NCBI GenBank assembly: GCA_016198945.1
Contig: JACQHO010000127.1
Location: 1 to 6,159, forward strand
Direction of reading: 5' to 3'
DNA: 6,159 bases
Source: Nitrospirota bacterium
Lineage (GTDB): Bacteria; Nitrospirota; Nitrospiria; JACQBZ01
Made by a program: the position numbers and the translations under genes. A model generated the notes under the pieces. The model saw only the letters and a list, made by a program, of their open reading frames with translations, ran no database searches and was not told where the DNA came from. Positions 1 to 6,010 of this stretch are shown piece by piece. The first letter of the stretch is position 1; each line of letters begins with the position of its first letter.

Positions 1-906
1 AATCGTCTCCGTCTGCTCCCGGATCCGGCCCATCCCCTCGATCGACCCCTCCACCGATTTCCGGCCGGCCTGGGAACTCTGCGACGCACGCTGCGCCGTC
101 TCCGAAACGTACTTGGCTTTTTGGCTGGAAACCTGCGCCGTCTGTTTCACTTCCTCCACCGTCGTCGTCGTCTCGCTCACCGCCGTCGCCGTCTCCGCCG
201 CCCCCGACGCCACCTGCGTCGTCATCGTCAAAATCTCAGCCGAGGAAGAAGAGAGTTGCGCAATCGCCCCACGCAATTGTTGCGTGATGGATCGCGTGAG
301 AAGGAAGCCGATCGCCAGACCGGAAATGAGGGCGAGGAGCGAAACGGAAATCAATACAATAGTAGAACGACCGAGTGTTCTTGAAACATCCGCGCGGCCG
401 TCGGCGAGGCGTTTCTGCTTCAATTCAATATACTGGCCGCATTTATCCCGCAATTCACCGGCAAGGGGAAGCGCTTCTTGTTCGCTCAAAACGATAGCCT
501 CTTTGAGCTTCCCCCGTTGTATCAGCGCAATCCCCCTTTCCTGCGATTCCTTATATTTCTTCTGGATGCCCTCGATCTCATCGATGATTCGGCGGCCGGT
601 TTCAGCATATGAAAGGTTTTTCATTCTTTCAATCTGCGCATCGAACTGTTGGTGACTTTCCCGCAGGTCATTCACAAATCTACCTTGTTCTTCGGGATAA
701 AGCAGCAACCCGCGATATTGAGCCGCCTGATCTCTGGCGATTAGTTTGAGTTCCGTCGCGCCGAGAATGGCCTGCGCTTCCACGTCCAAAAACTCGGCAT
801 AGGCCCTTTCGATGACCTTGAGCGAATAGAACCCGCTTGCCGTCACAATCACCAGGATCACCAGCACCACGGCGTATCCGCCGATGATTTTTTTCCCGAT
901 CGTCAT
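1..906 (-). CDS. Methyl-accepting chemotaxis protein, N-terminal part (cut by the window edge)
   Basis: This is the sensory receptor of the chemosensory array. It begins at the ATG at 906, with GGGAGGAA six bases upstream, and stays open for 302 codons to the left edge, so the conserved signalling tip and C-terminus are missing. A short cytoplasmic N-terminus (MTIGKK) leads into membrane segment 1 (about residues 7-28). A mainly helical, charged extracytoplasmic region (about 30-180) is compatible with a four-helix-bundle ligand-binding domain. Membrane segment 2 covers about 183-204. The following Ala/Ser/Thr-rich coiled coil (for example VASGAAETATAVSETTTTVEEV, read in two parts around 232-254, then QTAQVSSQKAKYVSETAQRA) is typical of the methylation-helix region of MCPs. 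No HAMP domain is apparent between membrane segment 2 and this coil. It follows the N-extended cheW by 41 bp and is probably in the same operon. The ligand is unknown. The MCP call is secure; the subfamily is not. Confidence 0.93.
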   Translation of the reverse strand, partial: MTIGKKIIGGYAVVLVILVIVTASGFYSLKVIERAYAEFLDVEAQAILGATELKLIARDQAAQYRGLLLYPEEQGRFVNDLRESHQQFDAQIERMKNLSYAETGRRIIDEIEGIQKKYKESQERGIALIQRGKLKEAIVLSEQEALPLAGELRDKCGQYIELKQKRLADGRADVSRTLGRSTIVLISVSLLALISGLAIGFLLTRSITQQLRGAIAQLSSSSAEILTMTTQVASGAAETATAVSETTTTVEEVKQTAQVSSQKAKYVSETAQRASQSSQAGRKSVEGSIEGMGRIREQTETI

Positions 907-912
907 GATCTA

Positions 913-920
913 TTCCTCCC
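913..920 (-). promoter_or_regulatory. Shine-Dalgarno site of the MCP gene
   Basis: On the minus strand this reads GGGAGGAA, six bases before the ATG at 906. It fixes the MCP start. It lies in the 41-bp gap after the upstream cheW stop, so the MCP is translated independently rather than by stop-start overlap. Confidence 0.75.
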
Positions 921-947
921 TGTCTTCCGCGATACCGCCCGCCGGTC

Positions 948-1610
948 TCACGTTTCCGCGTCCTGACACACAATCATCCTGGGGTCCGACAACAGCTTCT
1001 CTGCGTCTAAAATCACGACCCGTTCCGGCGTAACGCCTTTCAGATATTCCTCCCGGATGCCGGTGAGCGTCGGGAGCGAGGGCTGGAGTTCGTCGACCGG
1101 AATCGTGCGCACCCCTAAAATTCCGTCCGCTAAAACACCGAACTCCATCCCCTCGACCTTGCTCGGGGCGGGTTTGTCCGAGTGAAGAACGATGACCTTG
1201 TTGAGATCGCTCAGCCCTTTCTCCGGGAGGTCAAAGAACTTTTTGATGTCGATGACTGAGAGGATCCGGCCGCGGACATTGATGATGCCGAGGACGAACG
1301 GCGGGGCGCCCGGCAGCGGCGTGAGATCTTTCAACGGATGGACTTCTCGAACAAACGCCGACTCAATGCCGTACTTCTCATGCGCCAGGAGAAACTCCAC
1401 GACGTCGAGATCCGCCTCCGCGGGTCTCTCCGCTTCGGGCTCACGGGCCAGCGCCTTGGCTCTAACTTTGAGGATTCCTCTCTGTTTCTCGGCCGTCGGC
1501 GTCCATCCTTGTTCAATGGACGCTTGCGCGGTTTCGAGGCGATGACGAACCTCGTCCCAATCGAGGGCCGCGGTCTGTTTCCGCTTCGGGATGGGTTTTT
1601 TGTCTTTCAT
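948..1610 (-). CDS. cheW: CheW-type adaptor with N-terminal extension (WspD-like position)
   Basis: This is a scaffold protein expected to link the MCP to a CheA kinase at the membrane array. Residues 1-66 form a polar, mostly helical extension (ending ILKVRAKALAREPEAE) that minimal CheW proteins lack. Residues 68-210 are the CheW domain, with the hallmark strands FVLGIINVRGRILSVIDIKKFF (about 105-126, two adjoining strands) and MEFGVLADGILGV (155-167). The start is the ATG at 1610, with AAGGAGA eight bases upstream. That ATG overlaps the cheR stop as ATGA, indicating translational coupling. The order CheW, CheR-TPR, extended CheW matches wspB-wspC-wspD. One oddity is residues 147-154 (PAPSKVEG), which sit between two otherwise contiguous conserved strands and look like a repeat-derived in-frame insertion. 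The gene ends at 948, 41 bp before the MCP start. The CheW family call is firm; WspD-like equivalence is inferred from position and extension only. Confidence 0.92.
   Translation of the reverse strand: MKDKKPIPKRKQTAALDWDEVRHRLETAQASIEQGWTPTAEKQRGILKVRAKALAREPEAERPAEADLDVVEFLLAHEKYGIESAFVREVHPLKDLTPLPGAPPFVLGIINVRGRILSVIDIKKFFDLPEKGLSDLNKVIVLHSDKPAPSKVEGMEFGVLADGILGVRTIPVDELQPSLPTLTGIREEYLKGVTPERVVILDAEKLLSDPRMIVCQDAET
1149..1172 (-). repeat. 24-bp in-frame insertion encoding PAPSKVEG inside cheW
   Basis: The minus strand encodes Pro-Ala-Pro-Ser-Lys-Val-Glu-Gly between VIVLHSDK and MEFGVLADG. In CheW proteins these two segments normally join in a short turn, as they do in the other CheW of this window (LIVARTSRRAVALLADTVG). 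The DNA (CCCCGAGCAAGGTCGAGGGG) resembles a class of short dispersed repeats I remember being translated as APSKVEG in unrelated proteins. That recollection was not checked. The length of 24 bp preserves the frame and the protein appears intact. Confidence 0.5.
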
Positions 1611-3142
1611 GCGGCCGTCTCCTTGAACGTCGTCGATCGAATGATCTCCATGAGCCTTCCGACCGTCAGCCCTTCGGATTCCGGCAAAACCTCTTCCGGG
1701 CGGCGCTGATTCAGCAGCGCAAGGGCGTTCTCAAAATGCTTTGCCGATTCTTTGAGTCTGCCTTGTTGTCGTGAAAGATGCCCCAGAGCGAAATGGGCCA
1801 GCACAAAGTCTGGATCAAGGTAGAGCGCCCGTTTCAGCGAAAGGACCGCTTCCTCCATTTGATCTTGTTCCTGGAGGACGGTGGCCAGGAGGTAATGGCG
1901 CCCCGCGGCCAGTTTGTCCGCGGCGATCGCCCGTTGGCACCACTGGAAGGCCTCGGCGAGGCGGCCCTGGTTGGCGTAAACCCTGGCCAAAAGGACCATC
2001 GCCTTTTCGTCGTCCGGACGGTCTGAAAGCAGCCGGACAATTTTTTCCGATGCCTCCGCATAACGGCCCCGCTCATACAACACCGCGGCGTCCATATATG
2101 GATCCGGCTTTTGAAGCGCGGGGTCTGACGTTTCAGGTTTCAGGCTTGAAGTTTCAAGTTTGAAGTCTGAAGTTTCAGGTTGAACGTTTAGAGTTTCGTA
2201 TTCGACGGACGTTTCAAGTTCAACGTTTAAAGTTTCAGGCTCATGCTGATCATTCGCAACGTGCGACCCTAAACTTGAAACTTGAAACTCGGAACCTGAA
2301 ACTTTCCTGTAGAGGATGACGCCGGGTAAATTGACGGTTGCGAACTGCGAAAAGAGCGCCTGCGATGTTTCGCTCGGGCTGACGGTCAACCACCCGCCGT
2401 TTATCAGCGAGCGGTAAAGATTTTGGATGACCCGCCTTGCTCGTTCCGGTGCAAAATACATCAGTACGTTGCGGCAAAAGATCACGTCCATCGCGTTGGT
2501 GTTGTTCGTCAGCGAAGGATAGACATCTTCCGCCAAATTGAGATAGGAGAACGTTACCCTCTTCTTGATCGCGGGAAGGATCTCAAAGCGACCCCCCTTT
2601 TTTCTTTCGAAACACCTCTCTTTGATCCAGGCCGGACTATCACGAAACGACCATTCAGCGTACAAACCTTCGGACGCCTTCTGAAGAAAACGCGGATTGA
2701 TGTCGGTGGCCAGGATCGTAATGTTCCAGTTTTTCAGATCCGGAAGAAGTTTATCAAGCAGGATCGCAATGGAATACGGCTCTTCACCCGTGCAACAGCC
2801 CGCGCTCCAGATCCTTAAACGCGGCTCGGTTTTCCGCCGGGACCGGATCAATTCCGGAAGGATGCGCTCTTCAAGAATCTCAAAACATTTTCTCTCCCGG
2901 AAGAAATAGGTCTCCCCGACGGTCAGAAAACCGGCCAGGATCTCGATTTGGCTCTTGGTCAACGGCGAGGAGAGAAGCCATCCGATGCAGGTTTCGGCAT
3001 CCTTAAAGCCGAACGCCCGGGCCGCGGCGCTGATTCCCCGGCCGAGATCGCGCGCGCGTTCTTTTGGAAAATACAGGCCCATCTGATCCGCGACGAATTC
3101 ATTGAGCTTCGGAAGAAGCATGTCCGGAAAGGATTCAGTCAT
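1607..3142 (-). CDS. cheR: CheR-type MCP glutamate methyltransferase with C-terminal TPR domain (WspC-like)
   Basis: This enzyme transfers methyl groups from S-adenosylmethionine to glutamates on MCP signalling helices, setting receptor adaptation. Residues 1-75 are the all-helical CheR N-domain. Residues 76-282 are the methyltransferase: TVGETYFFRE (74-83), the SAM-binding AGCCTGEEPYSIA (114-126), LATDIN (144-149) with its acidic ribose ligand, and FCRNVLMYF (222-230). Residues about 284-342 are a low-complexity linker made from a 21-bp DNA repeat. Residues about 345-475 hold roughly three to four TPR-like helical pairs (for example AMVLLARVYANQGRLAEAF and VLAHFALGHLSRQQGRLKES). Ordinary CheR is about 280 residues; CheR-TPR fusions of 420-500 residues occur in Wsp-type systems, so 511 is long mainly because of the linker. 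The start at ATG 3142 overlaps the upstream cheW stop (ATGA) and has only a weak ribosome site, so coupling is likely. The next cheW also overlaps by ATGA. Catalytic motifs look intact. Confidence 0.93.
   Translation of the reverse strand: MTESFPDMLLPKLNEFVADQMGLYFPKERARDLGRGISAAARAFGFKDAETCIGWLLSSPLTKSQIEILAGFLTVGETYFFRERKCFEILEERILPELIRSRRKTEPRLRIWSAGCCTGEEPYSIAILLDKLLPDLKNWNITILATDINPRFLQKASEGLYAEWSFRDSPAWIKERCFERKKGGRFEILPAIKKRVTFSYLNLAEDVYPSLTNNTNAMDVIFCRNVLMYFAPERARRVIQNLYRSLINGGWLTVSPSETSQALFSQFATVNLPGVILYRKVSGSEFQVSSLGSHVANDQHEPETLNVELETSVEYETLNVQPETSDFKLETSSLKPETSDPALQKPDPYMDAAVLYERGRYAEASEKIVRLLSDRPDDEKAMVLLARVYANQGRLAEAFQWCQRAIAADKLAAGRHYLLATVLQEQDQMEEAVLSLKRALYLDPDFVLAHFALGHLSRQQGRLKESAKHFENALALLNQRRPEEVLPESEGLTVGRLMEIIRSTTFKETAA
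1618..1624 (-). promoter_or_regulatory. Shine-Dalgarno site of the N-extended cheW, inside the cheR 3' end
   Basis: The minus strand reads AAGGAGA, seven bases before the ATG at 1610 and within the last codons of cheR. With the ATGA stop-start overlap this supports coupled translation and the chosen start. Confidence 0.7.
2129..2304. repeat. 21-bp-period repeat array in two opposed orientations, inside cheR
   Basis: The plus strand from 2129 to 2239 repeats variants of GTTTCARG and AAGTTTCA. After an unrelated centre at 2240-2267 the same motif returns in the opposite orientation (ACTTGAAACTTGAAAC, 2270 onwards) to 2304. On the coding strand the longer arm is translated as an imperfect heptad series with Glu-Thr-Ser or Glu-Thr-Leu at cheR residues 303, 310, 316, 323, 330 and 337. 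The shorter inverted arm gives SEFQVSSLG. Period 21 keeps the frame, so the array is tolerated as a flexible linker between the methyltransferase and TPR domains. I remember similar LETSNFKLETS / FQVSSFKFQV translations as dispersed intergenic repeats in many environmental genomes, but this is unverified. Confidence 0.8.
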
Positions 3143-3603
3143 CTTTGATCCGTCTTCAGCGCATTTTCCAACGCGTTGTCTTCCGGGAGAGAAAGAAATG
3201 TCTCCAGATCATGAATGAGGATCAGGCCGTCATCGAGTTTCGCCACGCCTTTGACATAGTCCAGCCCGGGGAGAATCATCTCCGCGGGGACCGTCTTTTG
3301 TTCAGGATATTCGATGACCCCGCCGACGGTGTCCGCTAAAAGCGCAACCGCGCGCCTCGATGTCCGCGCCACAATCAACTGATCGCTCAGGCTCATTTCC
3401 CGCTGCGGCAAACAGAACCGTTTGCGAACATCGAAAACCGGAACAATCTGACCCTGAATATTGACCACACCGAGCACGATCTCCGGCGCTTTCGGCAGAG
3501 GGACGATCTCCACGATGCGAAGAACCCGTTCAACCGCGAAAAGGGACAACGCATAGCGTTTGTCATCCAGGGTAAAGATCACGAGTGGATTCGATGAGTT
3601 CAT
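3139..3603 (-). CDS. cheW: CheW adaptor protein (minimal type)
   Basis: This 154-residue protein is essentially a single CheW domain and should couple receptors to the CheA kinase. Conserved strands include PLVIFTLDDKRYALSL near the N-terminus, LGVVNIQGQIVPVFDVRKRF (about 44-63), AVALLADTVGGVIE (about 85-98) and a C-terminal helix LILIHDLETFLSL. I chose the ATG at 3603 (MNSSNPLVIF), which directly precedes the first domain strand. An ATG at 3696 would add 31 residues, but those codons lie mostly in the MITE-like repeat and have no CheW similarity. A modest ribosome site (ACAGG) stands about eight bases before 3603. The gene overlaps cheR by ATGA at its end. It is the first gene of the chemosensory block, so its promoter should lie between 3604 and about 3850, within or behind the repeat. 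No convincing -35/-10 pair was found there. It holds the wspB position. Confidence 0.92.
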   Translation of the reverse strand: MNSSNPLVIFTLDDKRYALSLFAVERVLRIVEIVPLPKAPEIVLGVVNIQGQIVPVFDVRKRFCLPQREMSLSDQLIVARTSRRAVALLADTVGGVIEYPEQKTVPAEMILPGLDYVKGVAKLDDGLILIHDLETFLSLPEDNALENALKTDQR

Positions 3604-3646
3604 GGAATACCTGTCTTTCGATCCGTCCGCGCGAACCCGCGACGGA

Positions 3647-3813
3647 GTTGAAAAATGCGCTTCTTGCGCAGGCTGTTCAAAAAGCTCCGGATGCAAGGCC
3701 GCAGGGTCCGAGGAGCCCGCAACTGTGGGGACAGATTTGAAATCTGTCCCCGGCCAGACGTGAGGACTCCGAGGACCCGAGAACGCAGCAGACGGACTTT
3801 TTCAACTGCCTGC
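3647..3813. mobile_element. MITE-like element without coding capacity, between the c-di-GMP gene and cheW
   Basis: The region is bounded by a perfect 9-bp inverted repeat, GTTGAAAAA at 3647-3655 and TTTTTCAAC at 3798-3806. A longer imperfect pair, GCAGGCTGTTCAAAAAG from 3668, pairs with the complement of 3797-3813 (GCAGGCAGTTGAAAAAG, two mismatches). Inside are a small hairpin (TGCGC, 5-nt loop, GCGCA at 3656-3670) and a 25-bp perfect palindrome at 3727-3751. No gene is encoded. Direct target duplications could not be identified, so true ends and mechanism are uncertain. The right end touches the stop codon of the REC-GGDEF-EAL gene, and the left end runs into the leader of cheW. The two inverted-repeat pairs overlap but are not coextensive, which fits nested or decayed copies. 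Without a search for other copies this remains a structural call. Confidence 0.6.
3727..3751. repeat. 25-bp perfect palindrome, copy 1
   Basis: Arms GGGGACAGATTT and AAATCTGTCCCC flank a single central G. All twelve base pairs match. The same palindrome recurs at 6011-6035 with A at the centre. It could form a stem in RNA from either strand, but no T-run follows on either side, so a standard intrinsic terminator is not supported. Confidence 0.85.
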
Positions 3814-5519
3814 TAATGCAGCCCCCACGGCGATTCGCCCACCCATCGGGTCAGATCCTCGGCCGGCATCGGCCGGGCCATGTAGTACCCCTGTGCCTCG
3901 TCGCAACCCAGGGCGGACAGCCGGTCCCAGATATCCCGGTTCTCCACGCCCTCGGCCACGACCTTGAGACCCATGTTGTGGGCCAACTCAACGGTCGAGC
4001 GGACGATCACCGAATCATTTTGATTCCCGGCCATGTTGATGACAAACGATTTATCGATCTTGACCGAGTCCACCGGCAGTTTTTTAAGATAGGCCAGCGA
4101 GGAGTAGCCGATGCCGAAATCGTCGATCGAAAACCGGATTCCCAACGTCCTCAGTCGGGTGATCGACTCCAGCGCGCGGGCCGGATCGGCCATGATCGCG
4201 CTCTCGGTGATCTCCAGTTCCAGCCCCTCCGAGACTCCGCTGCTGGTCTGCATTAATTTGGCAAGCTGGTCCGGAAGGTGCGGATCCAGAAGGTTGCGTG
4301 CCGATAAGTTGACCGACATCGTGAGCGGCTTGCCTTCCCGGCGCCACACAAGACATTGGCGCTGGGCCTTGTTGAAAATCCAGAGGGTCAGCGGCTTGAT
4401 CAGTCCGGTCTGCTCGGCGGGTGGAATAAACTCATCCGGCGGGATGAACCCATGCTCCGGATGCTTCCATCGGGCCAGCGCCTCGACCCCGATGACCCGT
4501 CGGGTCTTAAGATCGATCTTCGGTTGGTAATGAAGGAGCAACTGGTTCTGCCCGATCGCCTGGCGCAACTCGCCCATGAGCGCGAGACGACGGGGGCTGT
4601 GCCGATCATGCTCGGCATTATAAATGATGCTGCCGCGGCCGGACTGCTTCGCCGCGTACATCGCCACATCCGCCCGCTGCATCAGGCTGTCCGGGTTCGC
4701 TCCGTGGTCGGGATAGATCGCGATGCCGATGCTGGCCTCGACCGCAACGGGCAGTCCCTCGATCAGGAAGGCCGGTTCCAGGGCTTTCATGACTTTCTGC
4801 GCGACCAACTCGGCGTCGCCCGATCCGGACAACGGAAGCATCACGGCGAACTCATCCCCGCCCAGACGCGCGACGAGGTCGGACGGCCTCAGCGCGGTCT
4901 GCAGGCGTGATCCGACCTGTTGCAACAAGCGATCGCCGCGATGATGTCCCAGGGTATCATTGACGTCCTTGAAGTGGTCCAGGTCCATGAGCAGCAGCGC
5001 AAACGATTTGTCTGCATCGACGTTGATCCGAATGGCATTGAGCAAACGGTCGTAGATCATGTTGCGGTTCGGAAGCCCGGTCAGCGTATCGTAGTAGGCC
5101 ATGTGCTGAATCATTTTTTCGGCCTCGGTATGGGCCCGGCGCGTCTCCGCTTCGCGCAATTCCCGCTCGATGGCCGGAAGCAGTCGTTTCAGACTCCCTT
5201 TCATGATGTAATCGTTCGCCCCGTTCCTCATCGCCTCGACCGCCGTATCCTCGCCGATGGTTCCGGATACGAAGATGAAGGGAATATCAAACCCCTTTCC
5301 CCTCAATAACTTCAACGCGGCCACGCCGTTGAAATGCGGCATGGAGTAATCGCCGAAGGCGATATCCCATACCTGCCGGTTGAGCGACGCGTTCATTGCT
5401 TCGGCTGTATCGACGCGTTCATGCGTCGGTTCATACCCGCCCCGCCGGAGTTCCCGCAGGAGCAGATCGGCGTCGTTTTCCGAATCTTCAACGATCAATA
5501 CGCGGAGGGGTTTTGGCAC
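3813..5519 (-). CDS. REC-GGDEF-EAL protein: c-di-GMP synthesis/degradation response regulator
   Basis: This 568-residue cytoplasmic protein should turn a phosphorylation signal into a change in c-di-GMP. REC covers residues 1-125: acidic pair E11/D12, phospho-acceptor D57 in FGDYSMP, S85 and K107. A helix at about 116-138 links to GGDEF (139-305), with the intact signature GGDEF at 220-224 and an intact product-inhibition I-site RPSD at 211-214. EAL covers about 315-562: EAL at 346-348, N404 in NLSARN, E439 in ITES, D466/D467 in DDFGIGYSS, K487, E523 in AEGVE and Q543. All expected metal and catalytic residues appear present, so either or both activities are possible; sequence alone cannot decide the net direction. 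The start is GTG at 5519, with GGGAGG ten bases upstream; the upstream gene's TAG lies in the same frame, so nothing longer is possible. It forms a tight pair with the upstream response regulator. Its TAG stop abuts the MITE-like element. Confidence 0.95.
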   Translation of the reverse strand: MPKPLRVLIVEDSENDADLLLRELRRGGYEPTHERVDTAEAMNASLNRQVWDIAFGDYSMPHFNGVAALKLLRGKGFDIPFIFVSGTIGEDTAVEAMRNGANDYIMKGSLKRLLPAIERELREAETRRAHTEAEKMIQHMAYYDTLTGLPNRNMIYDRLLNAIRINVDADKSFALLLMDLDHFKDVNDTLGHHRGDRLLQQVGSRLQTALRPSDLVARLGGDEFAVMLPLSGSGDAELVAQKVMKALEPAFLIEGLPVAVEASIGIAIYPDHGANPDSLMQRADVAMYAAKQSGRGSIIYNAEHDRHSPRRLALMGELRQAIGQNQLLLHYQPKIDLKTRRVIGVEALARWKHPEHGFIPPDEFIPPAEQTGLIKPLTLWIFNKAQRQCLVWRREGKPLTMSVNLSARNLLDPHLPDQLAKLMQTSSGVSEGLELEITESAIMADPARALESITRLRTLGIRFSIDDFGIGYSSLAYLKKLPVDSVKIDKSFVINMAGNQNDSVIVRSTVELAHNMGLKVVAEGVENRDIWDRLSALGCDEAQGYYMARPMPAEDLTRWVGESPWGLH

Positions 5520-5525
5520 GACCGT

Positions 5526-5969
5526 CTAGCCTCCCTCTGAGGGGGTTTCATTCAGCACGAGCCAATAGAGTCCCAGTTGTTTCACGGCATCGAGGAACTG
5601 GGCGAAATCGACCGGCTTTTGAATGTAGCTGTTTGCGCCCAAACGATAGCTTTGGATCATGTCCTGCTCTTCCCTGGAGGAGGTCAGGATGACGACCGGC
5701 AACAGCTTCGTCTTCGGGTTTTCGCGAAGCTGTTTCAGAACCTCCAGTCCGTCCAGTTTCGGCAGCTTCAGGTCCAACAAGACGACCGAGATAATCTGAC
5801 CGTCCTTGCGTCCGGCATAGATCCCCCGCCCGAAAAGAAAATCGAGGGCTTCGGCGCCGTCCCGGGTTACCACAATTTCATTGGCAATATTGTTTTTCTT
5901 AAGGGCCCGTAGCGTCAGGGCCTCGTCGTTCGGATTGTCCTCGACCAACACGATGATTTTCTCCTGCAT
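5526..5969 (-). CDS. Single-domain response regulator (Rcp1/CheY-like receiver)
   Basis: This 147-residue protein is a receiver domain with no output domain, so it acts by protein contact or as a phosphate relay. Expected residues are present: E10/D11 (LVEDNPND), phospho-acceptor D66 in LLDLKLPKLDGLEVL, T96 in VVILTSS, and K118 in YIQKPVDF. The pattern DNPNDEALTLRALKKNNI plus DGAEALDFLFGRG is typical of the Rcp1-like group, which commonly works with phytochrome-like or PAS-type histidine kinases; that group assignment is from family memory. The start is ATG 5969 with the strong site AAGGAGGT five bases upstream. The C-terminus (NETPSEGG) carries the ribosome site of the next gene, 6 bp downstream and in the same frame. 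No cognate kinase is visible; one may lie to the right of the window. Confidence 0.94.
   Translation of the reverse strand: MQEKIIVLVEDNPNDEALTLRALKKNNIANEIVVTRDGAEALDFLFGRGIYAGRKDGQIISVVLLDLKLPKLDGLEVLKQLRENPKTKLLPVVILTSSREEQDMIQSYRLGANSYIQKPVDFAQFLDAVKQLGLYWLVLNETPSEGG
5530..5535 (-). promoter_or_regulatory. Shine-Dalgarno site for the GTG start of the REC-GGDEF-EAL gene
   Basis: The minus strand reads GGGAGG within the last two sense codons of the response regulator, ten bases before the GTG at 5519. The spacing is slightly long. It supports the GTG start, since no ATG or other start lies between the in-frame TAG at 5528-5526 and this codon. Confidence 0.6.
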
Positions 5970-5974
5970 CCCGC

Positions 5975-5982
5975 ACCTCCTT
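5975..5982 (-). promoter_or_regulatory. Strong Shine-Dalgarno site of the response regulator
   Basis: The minus strand reads AAGGAGGT, five bases before the ATG at 5969. It is a near-perfect anti-16S match and the strongest ribosome site in the window, suggesting high expression of this small regulator. Confidence 0.8.
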
Positions 5983-6010
5983 ATTGTAGGGGCTCGCGTC
6001 GCTCACAGAT

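Noticed and set aside
680..973. Minus-strand frame of 97 codons spanning the cheW-MCP junction
   Set aside because: It is an out-of-frame reading of the MCP N-terminus; the correct MCP frame starts at 906 with a good ribosome site and encodes membrane segments.
1771..2163. Plus-strand open frames within cheR, and other long frames opposite the six genes
   Set aside because: They lie antisense to genes with clear domain motifs, have proline/arginine-rich compositions typical of shadow frames in GC-rich DNA, and lack convincing ribosome sites.
2129..2304. CRISPR array
   Set aside because: The units are contiguous 21-bp degenerate repeats without spacers, lie within an open frame, and change orientation midway.
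3727..3751. Palindrome as a Rho-independent terminator of the REC-GGDEF-EAL transcript
   Set aside because: The stem is strong, but no T-run follows on either strand, and the same sequence occurs upstream of a gene at 6011.
5983..5990. TACAAT-like -10 box just upstream of the response regulator
   Set aside because: It would put the transcript start at or inside the AAGGAGGT ribosome site, and no matching -35 element is visible.
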